21,949 nt of DNA. Source: Apostichopus leukothele. Lineage: Eukaryota; Echinodermata; Holothuroidea; Aspidochirotida; Stichopodidae. The position numbers and the translations under genes are program-made. Every line of letters starts with the position of its first letter. Position 1 is the first letter of the stretch. The notes under the pieces are model-generated. The model did no database searches. It saw only the letters and a list, made by a program, of their open reading frames with translations, and had not been told where the DNA came from. The stretch lies in assembly GCA_010014835.2 (NCBI GenBank), contig JAAAKB020000013.1, positions 1,061,254 to 1,083,202 on the forward strand, written 5' to 3'. Below are positions 21,217 through 21,949 of this stretch, piece by piece.

Positions 21217-21949
21217 ACATTCCAAGTTTATTATGTTAAGTTTATTAACTAACTGGGGACTAACTAATGTAGAATGTTTTATTGTTAGTTTGCATTTGTA
21301 TACTGACACGTCATGTATATTCTAATGTATATGCGACGATACGAAGGTAAACCTATGCTACTATACGTATGAAAACAGTGGTTTTAATAAGCTGATACGG
21401 TTCAAATAAATTGAGATACGGGTATTTAATTCAACATGAGATGCCATTCCAGTTACTTTTGTCTCAATTGATTTATACTTCCGTGTTGAAACGTTTGGTA
21501 AATTTTCGGTCAATATACGTACGCACTACATAACTCAAAACAGGGAAGGGGAAGCTACTGAAAATAAATCAGTGTACAACTATGTAAAGACTTGATACAG
21601 GGTACTCGTAAAGGAAAAGAACAGATAACAATTAATTAATTTAGTCAGTCAACCATACACATTCAATTGTAGCTTAGACGGATTAGAAGATTAGGGGCAT
21701 CCCATGTCCCTGTAATCGGAATATGTTGTCATGAAATGGTTGATATTTCTTCATTTTTCAAAATGAGGCTTTGGGTACAATGCATTGTATGGGTTTTTTT
21801 TGGCTGAAAAACCACCTTACAAGTATATTCCAAGCTAATCTTGAAAATATATGCTTTTTATAATTTGATAAGGCTATATAAACAATGGGGGAGGTTAATT
21901 TATTACTTGTAATAGTGACTGATATAGGATTACACTAATAACTCAAGAG

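Larger units (their letters stand above)
11646..21949 (+). other. Long non-coding stretch, probably intron downstream of the linker exon
   Basis: Begins with donor gtaatt. No PDZ2-encoding exon or other protein domain is recognisable in the following 10.3 kb on either strand. Open frames are short and composed of residues expected from AT-rich DNA. The stretch holds a 20-nt G run, CA, TAA and TA microsatellites, a TTACAG octamer array and a satellite-like block, annotated separately. The remainder looks like ordinary intron sequence. Confidence 0.6.

Overview
The window is AT-rich animal DNA that is almost entirely non-coding. It carries simple repeats, minisatellites and homopolymer tracts, and has no bacterial gene layout. 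The only coding sequence I can support is a pair of spliced exons on the + strand, 10459-10688 and 11507-11645, separated by an 818-bp GT-AG intron. Together they encode about 123 residues of a PDZRN3/PDZRN4-type protein (a RING-finger E3 ligase with PDZ domains, also called the LNX3/LNX4 family). They cover the C-terminal half of the first PDZ domain, a conserved GTQT motif and a very acidic inter-PDZ linker. The splice phases agree across the intron (GG|C restores a Gly codon), which is strong support for both exons.

Layout. Positions 1-10458 are non-coding, most likely a long intron before the PDZ half-domain exon. This stretch holds a 16-nt G tract, a possible 39-nt cassette exon (642-680), two neighbouring GC-rich hairpins (3246-3324), an ATG-less open stretch (4843-5073), a 27-bp minisatellite (5952-6068), a G-quadruplex-type G-rich stretch (6179-6240), a perfect CArG box and A-rich simple repeats. 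Positions 10689-11506 are the intron between the two exons; it carries a 26-bp tandem duplication 42 bp inside its 5' end. Positions 11646-21949 are again non-coding. They contain a 20-nt G tract, microsatellites, a TTACAG octamer array, and a satellite-like block at about 16015-16960 with a clean 25-bp periodicity and a larger 174-180 bp period.

The organism cannot be fixed from sequence alone. Long introns, AT-rich repeats and a PDZRN-type gene point to a metazoan. The exons resemble the vertebrate family clearly but are divergent in the linker, so an invertebrate (possibly a marine deuterostome) is my guess. I found no rRNA, tRNA, CRISPR, intact transposon or viral sequence. The RING, TRAF-type zinc finger, N-terminal half of PDZ1, PDZ2 and C-terminal exons must lie outside the window or be too divergent to see by eye.
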